Positions 25,237 to 34,449 of a stretch of 47,523 nt of DNA are shown here, one piece after another (position 1 is the first letter of the stretch; each line of letters opens with the position of its first letter). The position numbers and the translations under genes are program-made. The notes beneath the pieces are model-generated. The model saw nothing but the letters and a program-made list of their open reading frames with translations. It had not been told where the DNA came from and ran no database searches. Origin of the DNA: Verrucomicrobiota bacterium (GTDB lineage Bacteria; Verrucomicrobiota; Verrucomicrobiia; Verrucomicrobiales; Verrucomicrobiaceae); contig VFKE01000016.1 in the NCBI GenBank assembly GCA_009885695.1, positions 1 through 47,523 on the forward strand, read 5' to 3'.

Positions 25237-26847
25237 ATGATTGCCCGTGATGCAAAATTCGAATCCGGCACGGCATCGGCTGCGGAACCGCCGAAAGTTC
25301 ATTTTCGCACGCGCCCATCCTACTGGCTGACCCGCTTCCTGCTGCTGCGTCTGCTGGGCTTGGTTTATCTAGCCGCTTTCCTGGTGGCGGCGAATCAGAA
25401 CCTGGCCTTGATCGGCCACAACGGAATACTGCCCGCTGATGTTTTTCTGCAACGCGTGGAGCAATACTTCGGTTCACCAAGCAAGGCCTTTTACGAATTG
25501 CCCAGCCTGTTTTGGTGGAAGCTTTCCGATCAAGCGCTGGTGATCACTGCCTGGATCGGTGTCGCGCTCTCCGCGATCGTGGTCTGCGGCTATGCAAACT
25601 CGATCATCATGCTGCTGCTCTGGGCGCTCTACATGTCGTTCGTGCACGTCGGGCAGCTCTGGTATTCCTATGGGTGGGAGACGCAGTTGCTGGAGACCGG
25701 TTTTCTCGCGGTTTTTCTCTGCCCCCTGCTTGATCCCCGGCCCTTCGCACGCAGCGCGCCACCAGTGACGGTGCTCTGGCTCTATCGCTGGTTGATTTTT
25801 CGGATCATGATCGGTGCCGGCCTGATCAAGCTGCGGGGCGACTCCTGCTGGACGGATCTCACCGCCCTCTATTATCACTACGAAACGCAGCCGGTGCCGA
25901 ACCCGCTGAGCCGGCTTCTGCATTTCGCGCCGCACTGGTTTCAAAAATTCGGCGTGGCGTGGAACCACTTTATCGAACTGGTCGTGCCCTGGTTCGGCTT
26001 CTGGCCGAAACAGGCGCGCAACATCGCCGGACTGCTGATGGCCGGCTTCCAAGTCATTCTCATCATCAGCGGCAATCTCTCCTTCCTCAACTGGCTGACC
26101 CTCGTGCCCTGCCTGGCATGCATTGACGATTCTATCTGGCGCAGGCTGGTACCAAAATTTCTCGTGCGCGCCGCCGAGCGGGCTGAGGCGGAGAAGAAAC
26201 CGTCGCGAATGCCGGAAATCGCAGGATGCCTGCTGGTCGTGATGGTGGCGGTACTCAGCATCGAGCCGGTGAAGAATCTTTTTTCTCAAGGGCAGGTCAT
26301 GAACGGATCCTTCGATTCCCTGCATCTGGTCAACACCTACGGCGCGTTCGGCACCGTGGGACGCGAGCGCTACGAGATCATCTTCGAAGGCACCGACGAT
26401 CCGGTGGCCTTCGATTTTTCCCAGTGGCGCGCTTATGAATTTAAAGTAAAGCCCGGCGATCCGAATCGTCGTCCAGCCATCATCACGCCCTATCATCACC
26501 GGCTCGACTGGCAAATCTGGTTTGCCGCCATCCCCGCGCGGCATTACGACCTCCGCACACTGCCCACTCCCGGACACTATCCGTGGACCGTGCATTTCGT
26601 CTGGAAACTTCTGCAGAATGACCCCGCGGTCCTCGGCCTCATCGCCAGCAATCCGTTCCCGCTGGCACCGCCGAAAAATGTGCGCGCCATCCTCTATCGC
26701 TATCAGTTTGCCCCGCCCGGGAATGTGAACGGTGCTTGGTGGATCCGAGAACGGATTGGTGAATGGCTGCCGCCACTGTCGCTGAACCATCCGGATTTGA
26801 ACCGGTTTTTAGAGGCCGGCGGGCTCATCCAACGGGAAAAACCGTAG
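25237..26847 (+). CDS. Lipase maturation factor family membrane protein
   Basis: A 536-residue integral membrane protein like animal lipase maturation factor 1, which folds lipases in the ER. Several hydrophobic segments (LLGLVYLAAFLVAA, ALVITAWIGVALSAIVV, LLLWALYMSFVHVG, LTLVPCLACI) alternate with family motifs: LWYSYGWETQLLETGF, GAGLIKLRGDSCW, LTALYYHYETQPVPNPLS, and the C-terminal domain beginning RYEIIFEGT, including YHHRLDWQIWFAA. Typical length for bacterial members. The bacterial role is not established; chaperoning of exported lipases is a guess. Start ATG 25237. Confidence 0.9.
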   Translation: MIARDAKFESGTASAAEPPKVHFRTRPSYWLTRFLLLRLLGLVYLAAFLVAANQNLALIGHNGILPADVFLQRVEQYFGSPSKAFYELPSLFWWKLSDQALVITAWIGVALSAIVVCGYANSIIMLLLWALYMSFVHVGQLWYSYGWETQLLETGFLAVFLCPLLDPRPFARSAPPVTVLWLYRWLIFRIMIGAGLIKLRGDSCWTDLTALYYHYETQPVPNPLSRLLHFAPHWFQKFGVAWNHFIELVVPWFGFWPKQARNIAGLLMAGFQVILIISGNLSFLNWLTLVPCLACIDDSIWRRLVPKFLVRAAERAEAEKKPSRMPEIAGCLLVVMVAVLSIEPVKNLFSQGQVMNGSFDSLHLVNTYGAFGTVGRERYEIIFEGTDDPVAFDFSQWRAYEFKVKPGDPNRRPAIITPYHHRLDWQIWFAAIPARHYDLRTLPTPGHYPWTVHFVWKLLQNDPAVLGLIASNPFPLAPPKNVRAILYRYQFAPPGNVNGAWWIRERIGEWLPPLSLNHPDLNRFLEAGGLIQREKP

Positions 26848-26882
26848 TTTTCCGCTTTCCTGATATTCTAAAAAATCTCACT

Positions 26883-26907
26883 TTTGGCAATTTCCATGAT
26901 TGCCAAA
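26883..26907 (+). terminator. Hairpin downstream of the lipase maturation factor gene
   Basis: A 9-bp perfect stem (tttggcaat / attgccaaa) with a 7-base loop lies 36 bp after the stop. It is followed by ctcgtctt rather than a T run, so it may be a weak terminator. It also separates that gene from the dcw cluster leader. Confidence 0.4.
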
Positions 26908-27022
26908 CTCTCGTCTTGCGGATATTTAGGTAGTGTTTACTTAATTCTCTAATAATTCTCGACCTTCCTATTCGCCTTTCTCGCCATGCCATGACTCCCA
27001 CTTTTGCCAACCCGATCACGGA

Positions 27023-27045
27023 CGTTGCCACTCTCTCTGGCAACG
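27023..27045 (+). promoter_or_regulatory. Hairpin in the leader of the dcw cluster
   Basis: An 8-bp perfect stem, cgttgcca / tggcaacg with loop ctctctc, about 110 bases upstream of the chosen rsmH start. The frame around it is open from ATG 26991, so it could also be coding (a longer rsmH). A leader regulatory role is only suggested. Confidence 0.35.
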
Positions 27046-27155
27046 CGGTGATGGGTCTGCGCCGCTGGTTGTCCAACGTGCTTTTTCTTCATTTCGACCT
27101 TTGGCCCTGGAATTCGGTCGGGGCCATTCCAACACAAGCTCTCACCGTGCGAGGC

Positions 27156-28136
27156 ATGCGCAAAAAACCGCAAGATGAAACCCCGCCAGAGCCATCAGGC
27201 ACCCGGCGGGAATATCGTTACCAGCACGAACCCGTGTTGCTGCACGAAGCGCTGGCATTTCTTCAGCCCGCACCGGGGAAAATTTTTATCGATGCCACCC
27301 TTGGTGGTGGTGGCCATGCCGCCTCTCTGCTCGCAGCGGGTGCCAGTGTGCTTGGTCTTGATCAGGATCTGGCGGCCATCATGGCTGCGGAAGAACGCCT
27401 GGCACAGCACGAGGATCATTTCGTGGCGCTGCGGATGAACTACCGCAGCATTGGCGAGGTTCTGGAGGAAACCGGCGTCGATCAGGTGGACGGCATCATC
27501 GCGGACCTCGGTGTGTCCTCGTATCAGATCGACACCGCGGAGCGCGGCTTCTCCTTCCAACAGGACGGGCCGCTCGACATGCGAATGGACTCACAAGGCG
27601 CAAGAACCGCGGCAGACATTATCAACGAGAACAGCGAAGAAGACCTGGCCCGCATCTTTTTTGAATTTGGGGAGGAGCGTCTCTCGCGTCGGGTGGCCCG
27701 CGTCATTGTGAAACGCCGCGCCTTGCGCCCCTTCCACCGCACCCTTGATCTTGCGGAGGTCATTGCCTCCGTCCTGCCGCGCAAGGGAAAGGCGCATCCG
27801 GCAACAAAAGTGTTTCAAGCCCTTCGCCTGGAACTCAATGACGAACTTGGCGCGTTGCGCGATCTGCTGGAAAATGCACCGCGACTGCTCAAGCCCGGCG
27901 GCCGCATCGCGATCATTTCGTTTCATTCGCTTGAAGACCGGATCGTGAAGCAGACCTTCGCCCGCCAGTCCACGGAATGGCTGGACCGCCCCGAATGGCC
28001 GGAGCCGCGCCGCAACCCGGATCTTTCATTCAGACTGCTCTCCAAGAAGCCGGTCGAAGCTTCCTCCGAAGAAATCTCGCGCAACCCGCGCGCCCGCAGC
28101 GCCCGGTTGCGCGCCGCCGAACGCCTGTCCTCATGA
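27156..28136 (+). CDS. rsmH: 16S rRNA m4C1402 methyltransferase RsmH (MraW)
   Basis: Methylates N4 of C1402 in the ribosomal P site. 326 residues from ATG 27156 (MRKKPQDETPPEP), with YQHEPVLLHEAL, the SAM loop DATLGGGGHA, GIIADLGVSSYQID, GPLDMRMD, and FHSLEDRIVK, RNPRARSARLR at the end. An in-frame ATG at 26991 would add 55 unrelated residues, so the later start is preferred, but it lacks a well-placed Shine-Dalgarno. First gene of the dcw cluster here. No mraZ precedes it. Overlaps ftsL by ATGA. Confidence 0.93.
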   Translation: MRKKPQDETPPEPSGTRREYRYQHEPVLLHEALAFLQPAPGKIFIDATLGGGGHAASLLAAGASVLGLDQDLAAIMAAEERLAQHEDHFVALRMNYRSIGEVLEETGVDQVDGIIADLGVSSYQIDTAERGFSFQQDGPLDMRMDSQGARTAADIINENSEEDLARIFFEFGEERLSRRVARVIVKRRALRPFHRTLDLAEVIASVLPRKGKAHPATKVFQALRLELNDELGALRDLLENAPRLLKPGGRIAIISFHSLEDRIVKQTFARQSTEWLDRPEWPEPRRNPDLSFRLLSKKPVEASSEEISRNPRARSARLRAAERLSS

Positions 28137-28465
28137 GCCAGCGCCCCCATGCTCGCCGCACCCGGCTTCCCCGCCGCTGGGCCGTTTATATTTTTCTCAC
28201 TCTCATCAGCGCCACGACCGGCTGGGTGCTGCTCGAGCATGTGCTGGTGAAAAATCGCATCGTCAATCTGGGTCACATGCAGCACCAGGCGGAAGGCGAA
28301 ATCGCCGGTCTCAATCGCGACATCCGCGGCCTGCACTTGCGGATCGAAGAAGCACTGTCGAGAAAAAATCTCCAGCAGACCCTGGCCCAACGCCGCACCC
28401 GTCTTCGCCCCATCCAGCCCGGAGCGCCCATCATCATCACAGCCGCCAGTCAAACCACCAAATGA
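28133..28465 (+). CDS. ftsL: FtsL-like cell division protein
   Basis: A 110-residue bitopic membrane protein: short basic N terminus (MSQRPHARRTRLPRR), one transmembrane helix (AVYIFLTLISATTGWVLLEHV, about 17-37) and a periplasmic coiled coil (about 45-80). Sequence similarity to FtsL is naturally low. The call rests on size, topology and its place between rsmH and ftsI, with ATGA overlaps on both sides. It would tie FtsB and FtsQ to the FtsWI synthase. Confidence 0.75.
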   Translation: MSQRPHARRTRLPRRWAVYIFLTLISATTGWVLLEHVLVKNRIVNLGHMQHQAEGEIAGLNRDIRGLHLRIEEALSRKNLQQTLAQRRTRLRPIQPGAPIIITAASQTTK

Positions 28466-30324
28466 CCGAAGACGAATCCCAGTCCTCGACCTCTTCGCGT
28501 TACCTGTCACGTCGCATCGCCTTCGTCGGCGCCGCGCTGTTGCTCGGGATCGGCACCATCTGGGCGCGTCTGCATCATCTCCAGGTCACGCGGCATGCCG
28601 AGTTCGCCAGCCGCGTCGATGAGCTTCACCGCGTCAAGCGCATCCTGCCTGCGCACCGCGGCGCGGTGCGTGACCGCAGCGGCGAGCTGCTGGCGCACGA
28701 CAAGACGACGCACGACCTCTATGTGAACACCCAGCAATTGCGCGATCTCTCCGTGGTCCGAGCCAGACTCGCCAAGATCGAGAAAACCTCCGTGCTGGAA
28801 CTCGCACGGCGCTGCCCCGCCACGGAGATCATCTCACGCTATCGTGCCCATGTGAACAAGGCGATGAGCACCATGTATCCGGGTGACGGTGGATCAACAA
28901 AAGAAACTACCGATGAACTCACCCAGCTCCTCGCCGATGAAAAGCGCATCGAGTTTCCACTGCTCAAAGGTTTGCCAGATGACATCGCCGAAGGCTGGCG
29001 CGAACTGATCGAGGACGAGGATCTTGTCGGCATCAGCCTCCGCAGCGCCACCCGCCGGGCTTACCCCTGCGCGGAACGTCTCACCCACGTTCTCGGTTAT
29101 GTGAACCATGAAAACCAAGGACAGGAGGGCATTGAGTCATCATTCAATAATATACTCAAGGGGCAGGACGGTACCCAGTGGATTGAACGTGACCGCAAGG
29201 GACGCGAGATCGCCACCATGTGCGGTGAGACGGTGGAACCACGCAACGGCCACGACGTGCTCCTGACCATCGACATGCAGCTGCAGGAGCTCATGGAGGA
29301 GACGCTCGAGGGAGCGTTCGACTACTACAAGCCGCGCAAGATCATCTCCGTGCTGGTGGAACCGCAGACCGGTGCCATCCGGGCCATGGCCAGCCGCCCG
29401 CACTATGAGCGCACCGACATGGGGGGCATGCTTAACAACCTCGCCATCGGCGCCCAATACGAACCGGGGTCCGTTTTCAAAATCATCGCTTTCGCGGCGG
29501 CGCTCGACCGCAAACTCACTCATCTGGATGACACCATCAACTGCGATGCCAGCCAGAAAGTTTTCGCGGGCCTCAGAATCCACGACCACGTCAGCGGACA
29601 GGTCACCGTCGCCCAAGCCTTCATCCGGTCCAGTAACCGGGGCGCTTACTTGCTGGCACACCGCCTCGGCGATGCCAGCTTCATGGATTATGTGCATAAA
29701 TTCGGCTTCGGCCAGAAGAGCGGCATCCCGCTCACAGGCGAAGTCGCGGGCCGTGTGCTCCCGCGCAAATCATGGGACATGCTCACTGGCTCGCGCATGG
29801 CCATGGGACACGCCATTGCCGTGACCCCTCTGCAGATGGTCATGGCCGTCGCCGCCATCGCCAACGGCGGCACTCTAATGAAACCGCAGATCATTCAGGA
29901 AATCCGCGATGACTCCGGCACCGTGCTGGAATCACTCACCCCGCATCCCGTGCGCCGCGTCTGCAGCGAGCGCGCCGCCGCCGCCCTGCGCATCGCGATG
30001 GAAGGCGTCGTCGGCGAGAAAGGCACCGGCGCCAGAGCCGCAATCCCCGGCGTGCGTGTCGCCGGCAAGACCGGCACCGCCCAACTCTACACAGCCAACG
30101 GCAAGGGCATCGACGAAGGCCACTACTGCGTTTCATTCGCCGGCTTCGCTCCGGCAGACAAGCCCGAACTCTGCGCCATCGTCGTCGTGGATGATCCCCG
30201 CGCCCCGCAGGAAGAACTCCTGGGCGGCGTACTGGCAGGTCCGATCTTCGCCCAACTCATGAAGCAGTGCCTCGAGCAAGTAAATGTATCCAGGTCTGCG
30301 GTAGCTAAAGGAGGCGAGAGATGA
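28462..30324 (+). CDS. ftsI: Peptidoglycan transpeptidase FtsI (PBP3, class B)
   Basis: Septal DD-transpeptidase. 620 residues: one transmembrane helix (about 19-34), the PBP dimerisation domain (RGAVRDRSGELLAHD), and the transpeptidase domain with the acyl-serine motif S337-V-F-K340, S390-S-N392 and K536-T-G. All catalytic residues are present. Between residues 100 and 200 there is a family-variable, charged segment. No PASTA domains. The end of the gene carries the Shine-Dalgarno for murE. Confidence 0.95.
   Translation: MTEDESQSSTSSRYLSRRIAFVGAALLLGIGTIWARLHHLQVTRHAEFASRVDELHRVKRILPAHRGAVRDRSGELLAHDKTTHDLYVNTQQLRDLSVVRARLAKIEKTSVLELARRCPATEIISRYRAHVNKAMSTMYPGDGGSTKETTDELTQLLADEKRIEFPLLKGLPDDIAEGWRELIEDEDLVGISLRSATRRAYPCAERLTHVLGYVNHENQGQEGIESSFNNILKGQDGTQWIERDRKGREIATMCGETVEPRNGHDVLLTIDMQLQELMEETLEGAFDYYKPRKIISVLVEPQTGAIRAMASRPHYERTDMGGMLNNLAIGAQYEPGSVFKIIAFAAALDRKLTHLDDTINCDASQKVFAGLRIHDHVSGQVTVAQAFIRSSNRGAYLLAHRLGDASFMDYVHKFGFGQKSGIPLTGEVAGRVLPRKSWDMLTGSRMAMGHAIAVTPLQMVMAVAAIANGGTLMKPQIIQEIRDDSGTVLESLTPHPVRRVCSERAAAALRIAMEGVVGEKGTGARAAIPGVRVAGKTGTAQLYTANGKGIDEGHYCVSFAGFAPADKPELCAIVVVDDPRAPQEELLGGVLAGPIFAQLMKQCLEQVNVSRSAVAKGGER
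30308..30314 (+). promoter_or_regulatory. Strong Shine-Dalgarno for murE
   Basis: AAGGAGG six bases before the murE ATG, inside the 3' end of ftsI. Most starts in this window have no such sequence, so murE may be translated at a higher rate than its neighbours. Confidence 0.8.
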
Positions 30325-31799
30325 AAGTGCGCGAACTGATCGCTGCACTCAGTCCCCCAACGGCGACGGGTGACCTCAACGCGGAGATTGCCAAAATTGC
30401 CTACGACTCGCGCCAGGCGGCGCCGGGCGTCATGTTCGCCGCACTGCGAGGCACGCATGTGGACGGTCACCAGTTTATTTACAAGGCGCTCGATGCCGGT
30501 GCATCCGCCATCGTTGCGGAAACCCCGCCTTTTGCGGCTTCCGGCACGCCGTGGATTCAGGTGCTTGATTCACGGGAAGCGCTGGCCCGTCTTTCCGCGC
30601 GCTTCTATTCGGAACCCTCGAAAGAATTGATGGTCGCCGCAGTGACCGGCACCAATGGCAAGACCACCACCGCCTTTCTGCTTCATCACCTGCTGAACTC
30701 CGCCCACGTTCGCTGCGGACTCATCGGCACCATCTCCTGGGACACCGGCACTGGAAAATCCATCACCGCGACGCACACCACACCCGAGTCGCTCGAACTC
30801 CAGGGATTGCTCGCGCAGATGCGGGACAACGGCCTCCGCGCCTGTTGCATGGAGGCCTCTTCGCACGCGCTCCACCAGCACCGCATGGACGCCGTGCAAG
30901 TCAGCGCCGCCATCTTCACCAACCTCACCCAGGACCACCTCGACTACCACGGCTCGATGGAGGACTACTTCAAGGCCAAGGCCCGGCTCTTCGAGATGAC
31001 CGCAGAACGTCCCGATGGAAAACTCATCATCAACATCGATGACAAATGGGGCCGCCGCCTGGCCGAGCAGTTTAAAAATCACCCGGGCCTGCGCAGCTAT
31101 GGCTTCACCATCGGTGCCGACTACCGCGCTTCCGATGCTCGCTGCGACACCGCCGGCACCTCCTACGAACTGGAGCACAATGGCCGCAGCCTACTGGCAC
31201 GCCTGCCACTCGTGGGTCTTTTCAATGTACACAATTCCCTCGGTGCCATCGTGGCCGCGCACACCTTGGGCTGCAACTTCCGCGAAAGTGTCACCGCCCT
31301 GAAAAACGCACCGCAAGTCCCGGGCCGCATGGAACGCGTCAGCGACCGCGAACGATTCAAGGTCTTCGTGGACTACGCGCACACTCCCGATGGACTGATC
31401 AACGCTCTGGGATCTGCCCGCGCCCTTCGCCCTTCACGCGTCGTCACCGTCTTCGGCTGCGGAGGCGATCGCGATCGCACCAAGCGCCCGCTCATGGCGC
31501 GCGCCGTGGAAGAAGGCAGCGACATCTGCATCCTCACCTCCGATAATCCACGGACTGAAGACCCGGCCCAGATCATGGAAGATGCGCGGAAAGGTTTCAG
31601 CAGACAAACCCACGCGCTCGTCGAAGACCGCCGGGAGGCAATCAAGCTGGCCATGCTCAACGCCCGCGATGGCGATCTGATATTGATCGCAGGCAAAGGA
31701 CACGAAACTTACCAGGACATCGAAGGCGTGAAACATCCGTTTGACGACCGCAAGGTCGCTCGCGGCTACCTGAATCTACGGAAGGAGGAACTCGGATGA
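30321..31799 (+). CDS. murE: UDP-MurNAc-tripeptide synthetase MurE
   Basis: Adds the third amino acid to UDP-MurNAc-L-Ala-D-Glu. 492 residues, ATP loop GTNGKTT (110-116), the carbamylated lysine in YFKAKARLF (about K220), and D408-N-P-R411. The DNPR motif is that of meso-diaminopimelate-adding enzymes, so the peptidoglycan should be of the mDAP type, not lysine. ATGA overlaps with ftsI and murF. Confidence 0.96.
   Translation: MKVRELIAALSPPTATGDLNAEIAKIAYDSRQAAPGVMFAALRGTHVDGHQFIYKALDAGASAIVAETPPFAASGTPWIQVLDSREALARLSARFYSEPSKELMVAAVTGTNGKTTTAFLLHHLLNSAHVRCGLIGTISWDTGTGKSITATHTTPESLELQGLLAQMRDNGLRACCMEASSHALHQHRMDAVQVSAAIFTNLTQDHLDYHGSMEDYFKAKARLFEMTAERPDGKLIINIDDKWGRRLAEQFKNHPGLRSYGFTIGADYRASDARCDTAGTSYELEHNGRSLLARLPLVGLFNVHNSLGAIVAAHTLGCNFRESVTALKNAPQVPGRMERVSDRERFKVFVDYAHTPDGLINALGSARALRPSRVVTVFGCGGDRDRTKRPLMARAVEEGSDICILTSDNPRTEDPAQIMEDARKGFSRQTHALVEDRREAIKLAMLNARDGDLILIAGKGHETYQDIEGVKHPFDDRKVARGYLNLRKEELG
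31782..31788 (+). promoter_or_regulatory. Strong Shine-Dalgarno for murF
   Basis: AAGGAGG seven bases before the murF ATG, within the murE tail. With the murE site, it is one of only two textbook ribosome-binding sites in this cluster. Confidence 0.8.
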
Positions 31800-33169
31800 C
31801 TCCCCTCACGCTCAGCACCGTGGCCGAATTCTGCGAAGGCAAGCTCATCGCAGGCGACGGCGCGCGACTCGTGGATCATGTCAGCACAGACTCTCGTAAA
31901 ATCCAGGCGGGCGATCTCTTCATCGCGCTCGTCGGCGATCATTTCGACGCCCACGATTACATCGCCCAGGTCGCCGGTGCCGGTGCCGCCGCCGTGATCG
32001 TGAGCCGGGCGCCCGCTGCACCGCTGCCAGGCTGCGCGGTTATTGTTGTGCCCGACACCTTGCTGGCCTTGCAGCAACTCGCACGTCAGCACCGGCGTCT
32101 CTTGAACCCGCTGGTCATCGCCGTCACCGGCAGCAACGGCAAAACCTCAACCAAGGATTTCACCGCCGCCGTGATGTCGCGCAAATATCAGGTGTGCGCC
32201 ACCGAGGGAAACCTCAACAATCATATCGGCCTCCCGCTCACCATGCTCAGCATGACCTCCACGCAGAATTGCGGCGTGTTTGAGATGGGCATGAACCACG
32301 AGGGAGAAATCGCCCTGCTCTGCTCCATCGGTGAACCGGATGCCGGCATCATCACCAACGTCGGCGTCGCCCACATTGAGAACCTTGGCACCCTGGAAGC
32401 GATCGCCCGCGAAAAAGGCACACTCGCCGCCTGCGTTCCCAAAGACGGACTCGTGGTGCTCAATGCTGATGATGAATTTTCACCCTCCATCGCCCAGCGC
32501 AGCAAGGCCCGCATCATCACCGCCGGCATCGGTTGTGGTGATGTCAGCGCCATCGTGCATGAGAGCAATGAAAGCGGCACGCGCTTTGATCTGAACTTCA
32601 GCGATGGCAACAGCGTGGAAACCCATCTGCCCGTTCCCGGCAGGCACATGGTGGCCAACGCCACACTCGCCGCAGCCTGTGCCTGGCATTACGGTGTGCC
32701 GCCTCTGGAAATCGCCGATGCGCTGCGCACTGTGAAGCTCACCAAGGGCCGCATGCAAGTGAAGCGCGTCCGCGGCGTGGTGTTTCTCGACGATTCTTAC
32801 AACGCCAACCCCGACTCCATGCGCGCGGGCTTGAAAACCCTGGCCTCCATGACCGCCTCCGGCCGCAAGGTGGCCGTGCTTGGTCGCATGGGCGAACTCG
32901 GCGCGCACGCCGCACAAGGCCATCGCGAAGTCGGTGAATGCGCCGCAGCTTGCGGTCTCGATGCTGTCTTCACCCTCGGTGATGAAGCCGCCCAGATCAG
33001 CGATGCCGCTTCCGCCAGTCGCACGGCCATTCAGACTCAGAATTTCTCATCGCATGTTGATTGTGCAAAATTTCTGCGCGGCTGGCTGAAAGAAGGCGAT
33101 GCCGTCTTGATAAAAGGCAGCCGCTCGGCAGGCATGGAACAGGTGCTCTCCAATCTTGAATCTGCATGA
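31796..33169 (+). CDS. murF: UDP-MurNAc-pentapeptide synthetase MurF
   Basis: Attaches D-Ala-D-Ala to the UDP-MurNAc-tripeptide. 457 residues, N-terminal domain with VSTDSRKIQAGDLFIAL, ATP loop GSNGKTS (112-118), EGNLNNHIGLPLT, EMGMNHEGEI, and the C-terminal domain with LDDSYNANPDSM and VLGRMGELG. Complete. A heptamer repeat follows before mraY. Confidence 0.96.
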   Translation: MTPLTLSTVAEFCEGKLIAGDGARLVDHVSTDSRKIQAGDLFIALVGDHFDAHDYIAQVAGAGAAAVIVSRAPAAPLPGCAVIVVPDTLLALQQLARQHRRLLNPLVIAVTGSNGKTSTKDFTAAVMSRKYQVCATEGNLNNHIGLPLTMLSMTSTQNCGVFEMGMNHEGEIALLCSIGEPDAGIITNVGVAHIENLGTLEAIAREKGTLAACVPKDGLVVLNADDEFSPSIAQRSKARIITAGIGCGDVSAIVHESNESGTRFDLNFSDGNSVETHLPVPGRHMVANATLAAACAWHYGVPPLEIADALRTVKLTKGRMQVKRVRGVVFLDDSYNANPDSMRAGLKTLASMTASGRKVAVLGRMGELGAHAAQGHREVGECAAACGLDAVFTLGDEAAQISDAASASRTAIQTQNFSSHVDCAKFLRGWLKEGDAVLIKGSRSAGMEQVLSNLESA

Positions 33170-33180
33170 TCTACTTGCCT

Positions 33181-33208
33181 TCATCCTTCATCCTTCATCC
33201 TTCATCCT
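33181..33208 (+). repeat. Heptamer tandem repeat (tcatcct)4
   Basis: Four exact copies of tcatcct, with a degenerate one before, between the murF stop and mraY start. It ends 16 bp before the chosen mraY ATG. An open frame through it (from 33156) codes LHPSSFIL, but it is more likely a spacer. Confidence 0.85.
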
Positions 33209-33224
33209 TTCCGGTCGAATCCCC

Positions 33225-34448
33225 ATGATCTACTGGCTCACAGAACTCAGGTATGACCTGGGCCCGGACAGCTTCATCGCGAAGCTGCTCAATCTGTTTC
33301 ATTATCACACTTTCCGAGCGGGCGGGGCCTGCCTCACGGGTTTCCTCCTCTCCCTCATCTTCGGCGGCAGGGTGATCCGCAAGCTGATCTCACTCAAGGT
33401 CGGTCAGCCGATCCGCAGTGCGGAGGAAGTAAACAAGCTTTTCGAATTGCACGGAAAAAAAGCCGGCACCCCCACGATGGGCGGCGTGCTCATCATCGGC
33501 ACCTTCATCGTCTCCGTGCTTCTGTGGTGCGACTGGAACAACCTCCCGGTCTGGATCTGCCTGGGCACCACCCTGCTGCTCGGCGCTCTCGGCTTCTGGG
33601 ACGATTACGAGAAAGTCGCACGGAAAAATTCCAAAGGCATCAGAGCCCGCACCAAGCTCGCCTGGCAGTTCGTCGTCGCCGGCGTGGCCGCGACTCTGTT
33701 TGCCTATGCCATGCCCAATGGAGCGTTGATCACCACCGGCAGAATCATCCACACCGAGTCCAGCGAGGAAGGCAGCCCGCAGAGCACCGCCGAAACCACC
33801 ACTGTGCAAGAGACACGCCGTCCCCTCTCCTACCGCAGCCTCATCATCCCCTCTTTCAAAGATCCGCTCATCCAGGACATGGGCCTCTTCACCATCGTGC
33901 TGTTTTCACTCATCATTGTCGGAGCATCAAACGCTGTCAATCTCACGGACGGCCTCGACGGACTCGCCACCGGCTGCACCGTCAGCACCGGCCTGACTTA
34001 TGCCATATTCTCCTACCTCGCCAGCAATGTGAACTTTGCGCGCTTCCTCTTGATCCCCTACTTCCCGGACGCGGATGAGCTCACCATCGTCGCCATGGCG
34101 CTCGTCGGCGCCTGCTTCGGCTTCCTCTGGTTCAACTGCATGCCGGCGCGCATGTTCATGGGCGACACCGGATCACTGGCCATCGGCGGCTGCATTGCCA
34201 CGCTGGCCATCGGCTGCAAGCAGGAGATCACGCTTCTCCTCGTGGGCGGCGTGTTCGTCATGGAGGCGCTCTCGGTCATCCTCCAGGTCATCAGCTTCAA
34301 GAGCACCGGTAAACGCATCTTCCGCATGTCACCCATCCATCATCACTTTGAGCTGGGCGGCTGGAAGGAAAGCCAGGTCGTGGTGCGCTTCTGGATGCTC
34401 TCGCTGATTTTTGCCATGATCGGACTCGCCACTCTGAAAATTCGCTAA
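33225..34448 (+). CDS. mraY: Phospho-MurNAc-pentapeptide transferase MraY
   Basis: Makes lipid I on undecaprenyl phosphate. A polytopic membrane enzyme of 407 residues from ATG 33225 (MIYWLTELRYDLG), with GTPTMGGVLI, LGFWDDYEK, NAVNLTDGLDGLA and FNCMPARMFMGDTGS, plus PIHHHFELGGWKE at the end. The longer frame from 33156 would add repeat-coded residues and is not used. A charged, low-complexity loop (HTESSEEGSPQSTAETTT) interrupts the middle and is longer than in E. coli. Confidence 0.95.
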   Translation: MIYWLTELRYDLGPDSFIAKLLNLFHYHTFRAGGACLTGFLLSLIFGGRVIRKLISLKVGQPIRSAEEVNKLFELHGKKAGTPTMGGVLIIGTFIVSVLLWCDWNNLPVWICLGTTLLLGALGFWDDYEKVARKNSKGIRARTKLAWQFVVAGVAATLFAYAMPNGALITTGRIIHTESSEEGSPQSTAETTTVQETRRPLSYRSLIIPSFKDPLIQDMGLFTIVLFSLIIVGASNAVNLTDGLDGLATGCTVSTGLTYAIFSYLASNVNFARFLLIPYFPDADELTIVAMALVGACFGFLWFNCMPARMFMGDTGSLAIGGCIATLAIGCKQEITLLLVGGVFVMEALSVILQVISFKSTGKRIFRMSPIHHHFELGGWKESQVVVRFWMLSLIFAMIGLATLKIR

Positions 34449-34449
34449 A

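Noticed and set aside
25474-26790. Long minus-strand open frame (438 codons) opposite the lipase maturation factor gene
   Set aside because: Antisense shadow of a GC-rich gene; rich in D/G/H/R as expected for reversed codons, no domain, and the plus strand is a clear family member.
33156-33224. N-terminal extension of MraY from an earlier start
   Set aside because: The extra residues are coded by the heptamer array and do not resemble MraY; the ATG at 33225 gives the family start.
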